From: Paralithodes platypus
Taxonomy: Eukaryota; Arthropoda; Malacostraca; Decapoda; Lithodidae
Assembly: GCA_032716605.1 (NCBI GenBank)
Contig: CM064506.1
Location: forward strand, 17,703,138 to 17,767,137
Reading direction: 5' to 3'
DNA: 64,000 nucleotides
Shown: one piece after another, positions 10,373 through 20,964 of the stretch
Layout: every line of letters begins with the position of its first letter
How positions within the stretch are numbered: the first letter of the stretch is position 1
The notes under the pieces: model-generated
What the model was told of the DNA's origin: nothing
Seen by the model: the letters and a program-made list of their open reading frames with translations, nothing else
Database searches by the model: none
Position numbers and translations under genes: made by a program

Positions 10373-10760
10373 CTGTTTGTAACTATACGGTACTCTGTTT
10401 CTTTTCAGCTGACGATAAATTAAATCCCTTAGCAGCTACTTTCTCGATACTTAAGGGAGCCCAATTCGCCTGTTTTATCTGTCTCTCCCTCTATCTTTGG
10501 CTTGTATAGCTGGCTCGCTCTCGCCCGCCAGGAAGAAATCGACACCTGGGTGGGGATAAACGTCGTAAAACAGTTGGCTGAATGGGGCCGAATGGAAACA
10601 AGCCAGGGAAAGAGAGAAAAGGAGAGAAAGATAACAACAAGTCGGTGAAATGGAAAATATGAAACTACTATACAGTATCTCTGCATCATATTAACACCAA
10701 GTTTATATAATTAGCACCATATTTCACTACAAAATCTTCAAAATAACTGAGGAATCTTGA
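10373..10760 (+). repeat. filled-site paralogue with MITE B4
   Basis: Inverted copy of 9440-9590 that contains MITE B4 at 10451-10650. It also carries TACAGTA at 10671-10677 where the other copy has no such scar. Confidence 0.78.
10451..10650 (-). mobile_element. MITE family B, internally deleted copy B4
   Basis: Left TTAA at 10451-10454; right duplication decayed to GAAA (10647-10650). Only about 200 bp: one core (GGCTCGCTCTCGCCCGCC, about 10512-10530) is left and most of one arm is missing. The empty site at 9532-9535 fixes the boundaries. Confidence 0.8.
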
Positions 10761-10847
10761 TGAGAACTTTGCAATTTACTGCCAGTTGAAAAGAAACACT
10801 ATAATCTGCCTGACCTGTCCATGTATTATCATAACCCTTTAACAACG

Positions 10848-10900
10848 AGGGAAAACAAGCAACAACAGAGCTATGGGTCCTTACGAGGCTGTGTTTATGA
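10848..10900 (-). mobile_element. CR1-like LINE 3'-end remnant
   Basis: Contains ACGAGGGAAAACAAGCAACA, the same 3'-end word set as 10322-10372. Confidence 0.5.
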
Positions 10901-10901
10901 C

Positions 10902-10953
10902 CGATTCATTTATTATAAGTAGGTCAGAAATCGTGACCCTTGACCTCTATCAC
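10902..10953 (+). mobile_element. MITE D arm fragment
   Basis: ATAAGTAGGTCAGAAATCGT followed by GACCTCTATC matches one arm of family D; cut off where MITE A7 begins. Confidence 0.6.
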
Positions 10954-11338
10954 TTAAGGGGGTAGTTTTTTTTTTTTTTTTTTTTTTCTATTAATTCAAT
11001 TATTCATTTATTTTATAGTTTCCTCAATAAACTTCCATCAAACTTAGAAACAACAAAACCTAAACCACCTTTCAAGATAAATGTGTAAATTTTTCGGTAG
11101 AAAAATTTCCCGGCCAGAGGCCGGTTCCTCTTAAAATTTCAGGCTCGCTATCGCTCACCAGGAAAAAAATCGACACCTAAATGACACGAAAAGTCTTTAA
11201 ATTGACAAAGAAATGGGGCAAAAGATGTTAAAATCGCCAAACAATAGTCCGAACGTCTTAAAATCTGAAAACTAATGGGGGTAACACGAGGGAGAATGGG
11301 GTCTATAAAAACGACCTCTATCACTTAACCCTTTCTTA
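10954..11338 (-). mobile_element. TTAA-flanked MITE, family A, copy A7
   Basis: TTAA at 10954-10957 and 11335-11338; minus orientation; core near 11142-11160; poly-T of about 21 bp near the left end. The 12 bases before the left TTAA (GACCTCTATCAC) are also the last bases inside the right TTAA, giving a 16-bp direct repeat. Confidence 0.85.
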
Positions 11339-11554
11339 CAGTTTTCTTAGTTTCTTACAGTAGATCCTCTGGAAAAAGGCAAACTAGGCCTGTGTATCCA
11401 GCTCAGTACCAGTACTTGCACTGCTGCGGTCGTTCACGGTGTTGGCGGCGGCGGTAGCAGACGCAAAATTTTTACTATTCTGTATTTTTGCTTTATAATC
11501 AAACTTAAAATCTTGTCTTCCCCATGCTTTGTCAAGATCACTTTCAAACTCCCT
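11339..11554. other. unrecognised sequence before the 44-bp satellite
   Basis: About 215 bp with a GC-rich trinucleotide patch (GGTGTTGGCGGCGGCGG near 11438). No gene signal. Confidence 0.5.
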
Positions 11555-14500
11555 TATTGATTCGTATTGATTCAGTACCGGTGCTGTCCTTTTAACTTTA
11601 TTGATTCGTATTGATTCAGTACCGGTGCTGTCCTTTTAACTTTATTGATTCGTATTGATTCATATTGATTCAGTACCGGTGCTGTCCTTTTAACTTTATT
11701 GATTCGTATTGATTCGTATTGATTCAGTACCGGTGCTGTCCTTCTAACTTTATTGATTCGTATTGATTCATATTGATTCAGTACCGGTGCTGTCCTTTTA
11801 ACTTTATTGATTCGTACTGATTCGTATTGATTCAGTACCGGTGCTGTCCTTTTAACTTTATTGATTCGTATTGATTCATATTGATTCAGTACCGGTGCTG
11901 TCCTTTTAACTTTATTGATTCGTATTGATTCAGTACCGGAGCTGTCCTTTTAACTTTATTGATTCGTATTGATTCATATTGATTCAGTACCGGTGCTGTC
12001 CTTTTAACTTTATTGATTCGTATTGATTCGTATTGATTCAGTACCGGTGCTGTCCTTTTAACTTTATTGATTCGTACTGATTCGTATTGATTCATTACCG
12101 GTGCTGTCCTTTTAACTTTATTGATTCGTATTGATTCAGTACCGGTGCTGTCCTTTTAACTTTATTGATTCGTACTGATTCAGTACCGGTGCTGTCCTTT
12201 TAACTTTATTGATTCGTATTGATTCAGTACCGGTGCTGTCCTTTTAACTTTATTGATTCGTATTGATTCAGTACCGGTGCTGTCCTTTTAACTTTATTGA
12301 TTCGTACTGATTCGTATTGATTCAGTACCGGTGCTGTCCTTTTAACTTTATTGATTCGTATTGATTCAGTACCGGTGCTGTCCTTTTAACTTTATTGATT
12401 CGTACTGATTCGTATTGATTCAGTACCGGTGCTGTCCTTTTAACTTTATTGATTCGTATTGATTCAGTACCGGTGCTGTCCTTTTAACTTTATTGATTCG
12501 TATTGATTCAGTACCGGTGCTGTCCTTTTAACTTTATTGATTCGTATTGATTCAGTACCGGTGCTGTCCTTTTAACTTTATTGATTCGTATTGATTCAGT
12601 ACGGTGCTGTCCTTTTAACTTTATTGATTATTGATTTCAGTACCGGTGCTGTCCTTTTAACTTTATTGATTCGTATTGATTCAGTACCGGTGCTGTCCTT
12701 TTAACTTTATTGATTCGTATTGATTCAGTACCGGTGCTGTCCTTTTAACTTTATTGATTCGTATTGATTCAGTACCGGTGCTGTCCTTTTAACTTTATTG
12801 ATTCGTATTGATTCAGTACCGGTGCTGTCCTTTTAACTTTATTGATTCGTATTGATTCAGTACCGGTGCTGTCCTTTTAACTTTATTGATTCGTATTGAT
12901 TCAGTACCGGTGCTGTCCTTTTACTTTATTGATTGATTGATTCGTATTGATCAGTACCGGTGCTGTCCTTTTACTTTGATTGATTCGTATTGATTCAGTA
13001 CCGGTGCTGTCCTTTTAACTTTATTGATTCGTATTGATTCAGTACCGGTGCTGTCCTTTTAACTTTATTGATTCGTATTGATTCAGTACCGGTGCTGTCC
13101 TTTTAACTTTATTGATTCGTATTGATTCAGTACCGGTGCTGTCCTTTTAACTGTATTGATTCGTACTGATTCAGTACCGGTGCTGTCCTTTTAACTTTAT
13201 TGATTCGTACTGATTCAGTACCGGTGCTGTCCTTTTAACTGTATTGATTCGTACTGATTCAGTACCGGTGCTGTCCTTTTAACTTTATTGATTCGTATTG
13301 ATTCAGTACCGGTGCTGTCCTTTTAACTGTATTGATTCGTACTGATTCAGTACCGGTGCTGTCCTTTTAACTGTATTGATTTGTACTGATTCAGTACCGG
13401 TGCTGTCCTTTTAACTGTATTGATTCGTACTGATTCAGTACCGGTGCTGTCCTTTTAACTTTATTGATTCGTATTGATTCATATTGATTCAGTACCGGTG
13501 CTGTCCTTTTAACTTTATTGATTCATATTGATTCAGTACCGGTGCTGTCCTTTTAACTGTATTGATTCGTACTGATTCAGTACCGGTGCTGTCCTTTTAA
13601 CTGTATTGATTCGTACTGATTCAGTACCGGTGCTGTCCTTTTAACTGTATTGATTCGTACTGATTCAGTACCGGTGCTGTCCTTTTAACTGTATTGATTC
13701 GTACTGATTCAGTACCGGTGCTGTCCTTTTAACTGTATTGATTCGTACTGATTCAGTACCGGTGCTGTCCTTTTAACTGTATTGATTCGTACTGATTCAG
13801 TACCGGTGCTGTCCTTTTAACTTTATTGATTCGTACTGATTCAGTACCGGTGCTGTCCTTTTAACTTTATTGATTCGTACTGATTCAGTACCGGTGCTGT
13901 CCTTTTAACTGTATTGATTCGTACTGATTCAGTACCGGTGCTGTCCTTTTAACTGTATTGATTCGTACTGATTCAGTACCGGTGCTGTCCTTTTAACTGT
14001 ATTGATTCGTACTGATTCAGTACCGGTGCTGTCCTTTTAACTTTATTGATTCGTACTGATTCAGTACCGGTGCTGTCCTTTTAACTTTATTGATTCGTAC
14101 TGATTCAGTACCGGTGCTATCCTTTTAACTTTATTGATTCGTACTGATTCAGTACCGGTGCTGTCCTTTTAACTTTATTGATTCGTACTGATTCAGTACC
14201 GGTGCTGTCCTTTTAACTGTATTGATTCGTACTGATTCAGTACCGGTGCTGTCCTTTTAACTTTATTGATTCGTACTGATTCAGTACCGGTGCTGTCCTT
14301 TTAACTGTATTGATTCGTACTGATTCAGTACCGGTGCTGTCCTTTTAACTTTATTGATTCGTATTGATTCAGTACCGGTGCTGTCCTTTTAACTGTATTG
14401 ATTCGTACTGATTCAGTACCGGTGCTGTCCTTTTAACTTTATTGATTCGTACTGATTCAGTACCGGTGCTGTCCTTTTAACTGTATTGATTCGTACTGAT

Positions 14501-14926
14501 TCAGTACCGGTGCTGTCCTTTTAACTTTATTGATTCGTATTGATTCAGTACCGGTGCTGTCCTTTTAACTGTATTGATTCGTACTGATTCAGTACCGGTG
14601 CTGTCCTTTTAACTGTATTGATTCGTACTGATTCAGTACCGGTGCTGTCCTTTTAACTTTATTGATTCGTATTGATTCAGTACCGGTGCTGTCCTTTTAA
14701 TTGTATTGATTCGTACTGATTCAGTACCGGTGCTGTCCTTTTAACTGTATTGATTCGTACTGATTCAGTACCGGTGCTGTCCTTTTAACTTTATTGATTC
14801 GTATTGATTCAGTACCGGTGCTGTCCTTTTAACTTTATTGATTCGTACTGATTCAGTACCGGTGCTGTCCTTTTAACTGTATTGATTCGTACTGATTCAG
14901 TACCGGTGCTGTCCTTTTAACTTTAT
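11555..14926 (+). repeat. 44-bp satellite array
   Basis: About 3.37 kb, roughly 75 units of 44 bp, each containing CAGTACCGGTGCTGTCC followed by TTTTAACT. In the left part (to about 12,100) many units are 54 bp because a decamer GTATTGATTC/CATATTGATTC is repeated. Two unit types differ at two sites: CTTTATTGATTCGTATTG dominates the left half and CTGTATTGATTCGTACTG the right half. The right flank (14927 onward) continues as MITE C sequence. Confidence 0.95.
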
Positions 14927-15165
14927 TCTGGCTCCTGATAGAAGATTTTATTCAGCTTAAAAAAGGGCTATATTTGTACATTTTTCAAAAGAAATATGTC
15001 CAAGCCTAAGGCAGAGTTACAGGCCCGCTATCGTTCGCACAGAAAAAAAAATCGACACCTAAATTTAGTGAATTGTCTTACTATCACCAAACTATTGGGG
15101 TGAAACGTCTTTAAGTCTCCAAAATTAATGGAGCGAAACAGGAGGGATTCAAGAAGCCCCCCTCA
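14927..15165 (-). mobile_element. MITE C fragment fused to MITE A fragment (A20)
   Basis: 14927-14960 continues the C-family sequence (GATTTTATTCAGCTTAAAAA). From about 14965 it is family A, minus orientation: decayed core GGCCCGCTATCGTTCGC (about 15022) and ATCGACACCTAAAT. No TTAA at the right. Confidence 0.65.
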
Positions 15166-15225
15166 GACCAATTAGGGTTAACATACCTCAGTACATTATT
15201 GGCTGGGTTATAATTGTTTTGTCTA

Positions 15226-15320
15226 TGCGCATGAAGGAGACAAAAGGTAAAAGTGCCTGTAACAAGTGTCCCCCCCCCCCCCAGGTTGTAAAGAGTGATA
15301 GAGAGCCAAAATCAAGGTAA
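15226..15320 (-). mobile_element. LINE 3'-end remnant, family F
   Basis: GCATGAAGGAGACAAAAGG through GCCAAAATCAAGG matches the tail of family F (compare 348-446 and 33857-33950). A polyC run (about 15268-15280) sits inside. Confidence 0.6.
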
Positions 15321-15337
15321 ACCAAATAACGTATTGA

Positions 15338-17029
15338 TATTGTTACTCCTAGGTCAGTTAATTTATTGTTACTCCTAAGTCAGTTAATTTATTGTTACTC
15401 CTAAGTCAGTTAATTTATTGTTACTCCTAAGTCAGTTAATTTATTGTTACTCCTAAGTCAGTTAATTTATTGTTACCCCTAAGTCAGTTAATTTATTGTT
15501 ACTCCTAAGTCAGTTAATTTATTGTTACTCCTAAGTCAGTTAATTTATTGTTACTCCTACGTCAGTTAATTTATTGTTACTCCTAAGTCAGTTAATTTAT
15601 TGTTACTCCTAAGTCAGTTAATTTATTGTTACTCCTAAGTCAGTTAATTTATTGTTACTCCTAAGTCAGTTAATTTATTGTTACTCCTAAGTCAGTTAAT
15701 TTATTGTTACTCCTAAGTCAGTTAATTTATTGTTACTCCTAAGTCAGTTAATTTATTGTTACTCCTAAGTCAGTTAATTTATTGTTACTCCTAAGTCAGT
15801 TAATTTATTGTTACTCCTAAGTCAGTTAATTTATTGTTACTCCTAAGTCAGTTAATTTATTGTTACTCCTAAGTCAGTTAATTATTGTTACTCCTAAGTC
15901 AGTTAATTTATTGTTACTCCTAAGTCAGTTAATTTATTGTTACTCCTAAGTCAGTTAATTTATTGTTACTCCTAAGTCAGTTAATTTATTGTTACTCCTA
16001 AGTCAGTTAATTTATTGTTACTCCTAAGTCAGTTAATTTATTGTTACTCCTAAGTCAGTTAATTTATTGTTACTCCTAAGTCAGTTAATTTATTGTTACT
16101 CCTAAGTCAGTTAATTTATTGTTACTCCTAAGTCAGTTAATTTATTGTTACTCCTAAGTCAGTTAATTTATTGTTACTCCTAAGTCAGTTAATTTATTGT
16201 TACTCCTAAGTCAGTTAATTTATTGTTACTCCTAAGTCAGTTAATTTATTGTTACTCCTAAGTCAGTTAATTTATTGTTACTCCTAAGTCAGTTAATTTA
16301 TTGTTACTCCTAAGTCAGTTAATTTATTGTTACTCCTAAGTCAGTTAATTTATTGTTACTCCTAAGTCAGTTAATTTATTGTTACTCCTAAGTCAGTTAA
16401 TTTATTGTTACTCCTAAGTCAGTTAATTTATTGTTACTCCTAGGTCAGTTAATTTATTGTTACTCCTAAGTCAGTTAATTTATTGTTACTCCTAAGTCAG
16501 TTAATTTATTGTTACTCCTAAGTCAGTTAATTTATTGTTACTCCTAAGTCAGTTAATTTATTGTTACTCCTAAGTCAGTTAATTTATTGTTACTCCTAAG
16601 TCAGTTAATTTATTGTTACTCCTAAGTCAGTTAATTTATTGTTACTCCTAAGTCAGTTAATTTATTGTTACTCCTAAGTCAGTTAATTTATTGTTACTCC
16701 TAAGTCAGTTAATTTATTGTTACTCCTAAGTCAGTTAATTTATTGTTACTCCTAAGTCAGTTAATTTATTGTTACTCCTAAGTCAGTTAATTTATTGTTA
16801 CTCCTAAGTCAGTTAATTTATTGTTACTCCTAAGTCAGTTAATTTATTGTTACTCCTAAGTCAGTTAATTTATTGTTACTCCTAAGTCAGTTAATTTATT
16901 GTTACTCCTAAGTCAGTTAATTTATTGTTACTCCTAAGTCAGTTAATTTATTGTTACTCCTAAGTCAGTTAATTTATTGTTACTCCTAAGTCAGTTAATT
17001 TATTGTTACTTCTAAGTCAGTTAATTTAT
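15338..17029 (+). repeat. 26-bp satellite array
   Basis: About 65 head-to-tail units of 26 bp (word ACTCCTAAGTCAGTTAATTT). Extremely uniform: only a handful of single-base variants, such as CTCCTAGG in the first unit and near 16441, CCCCTAAG near 15475, and one 25-bp unit near 15880. No unique spacers, so it is not CRISPR-like. The first unit matches CR1 coding sequence. Confidence 0.97.
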
Positions 17030-17073
17030 CAGTTGACTACCGGTACTACCTTTCATTGAGGAGATTGATATGT

Positions 17074-17290
17074 TTAACCCCTTCAGTACCAGTCACGTCC
17101 TTCTCATCCTATTTTGGCAACTATTAGACGATTTTATTCAGCTTAGGAAGGAACTCTAGCAATAATAAGTGTTCAAACAATCTCAACCAACCCTTTTTAA
17201 CTACCACCGATCCTTCCCGAGCTGCATAATATCGTTCTAAATATAGCTAGAATACAATGCAACACACGTTGCTGGTACTCAAAGGGTTAA
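17074..17290 (-). mobile_element. TTAA-flanked palindromic MITE, family C, copy C2
   Basis: Intact TTAA at 17074-17077 and 17287-17290; 217 bp; ends CCCCTTCAGTACCAG and CTGGTACTCAAAGGG are inverted repeats. The inner arms AGACGATTTTATTCAGCTTA and TAAGCTGCATAATATCG type words also mirror each other. Confidence 0.88.
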
Positions 17291-17304
17291 CCTATATGTA
17301 GTAT

Positions 17305-17308
<4 letters not shown>

Positions 17309-17354
<46 letters not shown>
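17309..17354. repeat. (GT)n microsatellite
   Basis: About 46 bp of GT, directly upstream of MITE A8. Confidence 0.95.
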
Positions 17355-17355
<1 letters not shown>

Positions 17356-17394
17356 ATATGAGTATTTAAGTGTGTGTGCGTGTGCGTGAGTGGT

Positions 17395-17776
17395 TTAAGG
17401 GGCTAGTGGCTGTTTTTTTTGGTCTATTAATTTATTTATTATTTATTCATATATTATTAAGTTTCCTCGCTAGACCTCCATCAAGCTTTAAAAAACACCC
17501 CCTAGAACCCCGTTCAAGATAAATTTATACATTTTTCGGTAGAAAAATGTACGGTACCGGCCTAAGGCCGGTTCCTCTTCAAATTACAGGCTCGCTTTCG
17601 CTCGCCAGAAAAAAGTGACACCTAAATGGTACGAAAGGTCTTAAAATTGACAACGAAATGGGGTGAAAGGTGTTAAAATCGATAAACTAATGGGGCGAAA
17701 GTCTTAAAAGCTCAAAACAAGTGGGGCTAAACATGAGGGAGAAGAGTGTCCAGAAAACCGACCCATCTCCCCTTAA
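17395..17776 (-). mobile_element. TTAA-flanked MITE, family A, copy A8
   Basis: TTAA at 17395-17398 and 17773-17776; 382 bp; minus orientation; core GGCTCGCTTTCGCTCGCC near 17590. Carries an extra ACGGTA next to CCGGCC at about 17552, absent from other copies. Confidence 0.88.
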
Positions 17777-17835
17777 GCCCGTGTGTGTGAGTGTGGTATA
17801 TTTATGGTCTCTTATCAAGTTACATGTATATAGTT

Positions 17836-18060
17836 GGACGGAGGCTATGTTTTCACCTCCGTCTATCTGTCTGTCTGTCTGTAAACAAGATATATCACAA
17901 AGTTATGAACCGATTGATATGCGACAATGTAAAATAATTCCATTTAGGAGGCGAACCGGATCCTAACCTCGAAACCAGATCAAGAATAAAATTTAGGTCT
18001 ATGATATTAATGATAATGAACCAGCCAGTGTAGGCGGAGGTATGTGCTCTACCGAGTGAT
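17836..18060 (+). repeat. dispersed repeat with GTCTGTCTGTCTG and GGCGGAGGTATG words
   Basis: Contains TCTGTCTGTCTGTCTGTAAA, then AAGTTATGAACCGATTGAT, and about 110 bp later GGCGGAGGTATGTGCTCTAC. From memory this ordered set of words recurs in repeats of many aquatic invertebrate genomes; its class is not clear to me. A single copy is present here. Confidence 0.5.
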
Positions 18061-18233
18061 CCTGTGGTTATATAAATATATATAGATATATATGAGAGAG
18101 TTTGAGTGAGAGAGAGAGAGTGAGAGTGAGATAGTATGAGAGATCGAGTAGAGTACCGGTAGATAATATGACAAATGATATGTACCGGTACTGCATAAAC
18201 CGGTAGCCTAGACAATAAACACCACAACAAGAT

Positions 18234-18554
18234 CTAGGTTCCTCCATAGACCTCAATTAAGTTTAATACCCCCCCCCCCCACCCCCCGACCCTCCTTCAA
18301 GATAAATGTGTACGTTTTTCGGTAAAAGAATGTCCAGGCCAAAGGCCGATTTCTTCTATAAATACAGGCTTGCTATCGCTCGCCAGGAAAAGTCGACACC
18401 TAAATGGCACGAAAGGTCATAATATTGGCAAGGGAATGGGGCGAAAGGTCTCAAAATCGCCAAACTAGTGATCGAACGTCTAACAATCTCAAAACTAATG
18501 GGGCTAAACATGAGGGAGAATGGGGTCCCGAAAAAAGCGACTACCTCCCCTTAA
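18234..18554 (-). mobile_element. MITE family A, left-truncated copy A9
   Basis: Right TTAA at 18551-18554; core at about 18369-18384 (GCTATCGCTCGCC). The left end lacks TTAA and starts at GTTCCTCCATAGACCTC. A C-run (about 18270-18288) expands the arm. Confidence 0.82.
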
Positions 18555-18634
18555 ATCAGGGTATGGCTTGTTAGGTAGAGTTTACCCCCTATGTGGGACA
18601 TTTTCGAGGCATATTCTAGATTAGTTACTGGTAG

Positions 18635-18984
18635 TTAAGGGGAGCTGGGCCCTTTTTCTGGTCCCCTTTCTTTCTCATGCTTATCCCCATTAGTTTCTAG
18701 ATTTTAAGACGTTTGTCCCATTAGTTCGCCCCATTTCTTTGCCAATATTAAGACCTTTCGTGCCCTTTAGGTGTCGATTTTTTTCATGGTGAGCAATAGC
18801 GAGCCTGTAATTGTGGAGGAACCGGCCTTCGGCCATGATATTTTGCTACCGAAAAATGTAAAAATTAATCTCGAAGGGGGGTTTTTGAATGTTTTTTTAA
18901 GTTTGATGGAGGTATAGGGAAGAAACAAAAAAATAAATTAATATATAAATAAATAGACCCCAAAAATAACCACTGTCCCATTAA
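18635..18984 (+). mobile_element. TTAA-flanked MITE, family A, copy A10
   Basis: TTAA at 18635-18638 and 18981-18984; 350 bp; plus orientation; decayed core GGTGAGCAATAGCGAGCC near 18787. Joined directly to repeat E at its right end. Confidence 0.87.
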
Positions 18985-19100
18985 ACTAGGACTGCAGAGG
19001 CTATCAACCCTATAGGATTATTAAGCCAGCACACTGTAGCCTAATTAAATCAAGAATAGCGTCAGGACTAGAGCCCCTTTACGAGAACTCCAGTCCATTG
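18985..19100 (+). repeat. repeat E, nearly complete copy
   Basis: CTAGGACTGCAGAGGCTATC through GAGAACTCCAGTCC. Family members at 5342, 5570, 5705, 19584 (inverted) and 41656. Noncoding. Confidence 0.8.
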
Positions 19101-19104
19101 ATTT

Positions 19105-19465
19105 ATATTCTAGAGCAGGGCCCAGTATAGATCTTATTCTAGAGAGAGTGCCATTATCCTAGCGATTATTTAGTTATTTACTATCTAGCGGCAATATTTT
19201 ACATCTAGCGACATCATTCCTAGCGATAGTCTAGAGATTTCAGACATTCTAGAGCGACATTCTAGAGAGTGTGCCATTAGTCTAGCGATGTGGATATTAA
19301 TTTACTATCTAGCGACATTTTAGCTAAGTTTTGCTGACAAATCTAGCGGTATTTTGTGTTGGTAGCCCTGGTGTTGTTTAGTGGTATTTTGTGTTGGTAG
19401 CCCTGGTGTTGTTTAGTGGTATTTTGTGTTGGTAGCCCTGGTGTTGTTTACGTAGCCTCAATATT
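19105..19465. repeat. repeat J, copy 2, with a 35-bp triplication
   Basis: Related to 9199-9410 (CTAGCGACATT, ATTAATTTACTATCTAGCG). At about 19355-19460 a 35-bp unit containing TTGGTAGCCCTGGTGTTG is repeated three times in tandem. Confidence 0.75.
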
Positions 19466-19511
19466 CCTCCTTCCCATAATTTACTTCCTTCACAAATTAT
19501 ATGTTGGAGTC

Positions 19512-19536
19512 CTCCCCCCCCCCCCCCCCCCCCGCC

Positions 19537-19583
<47 letters not shown>
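19512..19583. repeat. polyC followed by (CT)n
   Basis: About 21 C then about 44 bp of CT. The CT tract abuts an inverted repeat E, mirroring the GA-plus-E arrangement at 5217-5815. Confidence 0.93.
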
Positions 19584-19586
<3 letters not shown>

Positions 19587-19730
19587 GGACTGGAGTTCTC
19601 GAAAAGGGGCTCCAGTTCTGACAATATTCTTGACTTACAGTGTGCTGGCTTAATAATCCAATAGGGTTAATAGCCTCTGAAACCGTATTTTTTAACTAAC
19701 CCTAACTCTAACTCTAACTCTCTCTCTCTT
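19584..19730 (-). repeat. repeat E, inverted complete copy
   Basis: Minus-strand counterpart of the copy at 5705-5815: starts CAAGGGACTGGAGTTCTCG and ends in GTTAGAGTTAGAGAGAG-type sequence when read on the minus strand. Confidence 0.83.
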
Positions 19731-19838
19731 ATTAGCCTAAAATGCGAATGAACCCTCGAACAGCAAAACGAACCACCTAAATATATATATATTTGGTAAA
19801 TAATTAATGAGAAGATCGATTCAGTTCGGGATGGCTTC

Positions 19839-20815
19839 AAAGGAGTACAAAGGAGTACAAAGGAGTACAAAGGAAATCAAGCAACAACAGGTCTAGTGAC
19901 CCTTCTAGGTTGCTTGTCCTCCAAAACACTGAGGATCAAGTGTCCAAACAGTGGTTTAGAGTGGGTAAGGGAACATTGGAAAGGGAACTACTGCCCTGCC
20001 ACTAACGTGGCAGGACTAGGAAGTTAGTAGGGGACATATGGGTTAGTAACTGAGGGGAGGATAAAGTTATTCATTTACAAACGCAGTCAGTCGCGGGTTT
20101 GATGCGAGATATTTGTCTAGGCGGAATTTAAATGAATCAACGGTGCTGCAGTCTATAACGTCTCGGGGAAGCCCATTCCACAAGTTGACAACTCGATTGA
20201 AGAAGAAATTCTTAGATTCGTGCGAGTTAAAAGATTTACCAATAATTTTGCAACCGTTTCCCCGCGTGTAATTAGATTGGTCGATAGTGAAGTACTTACT
20301 ACAGTTCATATTGTCGATGCCTTTGATGATTTTGAACACTTGAATTAAGTCGCCTCTTAATCTGCGCTGGGTTAAAGGAAATAGATTTAATTCTCTAAGA
20401 CGCTCTTCGTATGGTTTGTTCTTTAGGCTAGGTATCATTTTGGTAACTCTACGTTGAACTCGTTCTAGCTTGTTTATATCTTTTTGGTAATAAGGGCACC
20501 AGGATTGAACGCAGTATTCCAGAAGAGGGCGGACTAAGGAATTGTAAAGGGTTAGGATAACTTCTTTGGATTTATGCTCAAATGACCTGCCTATGAAGCC
20601 AATTATTTTGTTTGCCTTCTTAACAACTTCTGAACATTGTTGACTCGGTTTTAGGTTACTCGATATTGTTACTCCCAGATCAGTTTCTCTGTTTACATTC
20701 TTAAGCTGAGTGCCATTCATCGAATAGTTTGCTTTCTCATTTAGGTATCCGACATGTAGTACTTTACATTTATCCGCATTGAAACTCATTTGCCAAATTT
20801 GGGCGTTTGCCAAAT
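19839..20815 (-). mobile_element. CR1-like LINE, 5'-truncated
   Basis: A 5'-truncated non-LTR retrotransposon on the minus strand. The coding part is 20067-20813; the 3' untranslated part is about 19870-20066; the 3' tip is a short tandem repeat, three copies of AGGAGTACAA on the plus strand at 19839-19868. Short tandem 3' tips instead of poly(A) are characteristic of CR1-clade LINEs. The truncation point lies in a locally duplicated CAAATTTGGGC word at 20795-20820. Confidence 0.85.
20067..20813 (-). pseudogene. C-terminal part of CR1-like LINE ORF2 (reverse transcriptase thumb and tail)
   Basis: 248 codons open to a stop at 20067. The polymerase fingers and palm, including the catalytic FADD box, are absent, so the protein cannot copy RNA. 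What is left begins just after that box: WQMSFNADKCKVLHVG (residues about 7-22), then TDLGVTISSNLKPSQQCSE (about 45-63), LVRPLLEYCVQSWCP (about 92-106), LERVQRRVTKMI (about 116-127), YEERLRELNLFPLTQRRLRG (about 135-154) and, near the end, NFFFNRVVNLWNGLPRDV (about 203-220). This order of motifs is that of the CR1 clade, which is very familiar from birds and also occurs in invertebrates. The frame is uninterrupted for its whole length, suggesting a fairly recent insertion. The first methionine is accidental, since the element is 5'-truncated. Confidence 0.88.
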
Positions 20816-20964
20816 TTGGGCTAAAAAAAAATCCAAAAAAAAATGGGCTTCCAAAAATTTAAGGCCACGAATTATATCTTAGAATGTGTACAGTTGGCCA
20901 CATAAATTCCGACCCTCTCCGTGATCTTATACATGGAACTATATTGAGCATGACTGATTTACGA

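Noticed and set aside
15338..17029. CRISPR-like regular repeats
   Set aside because: Units are directly adjacent with no unique spacers, and the DNA is eukaryotic.
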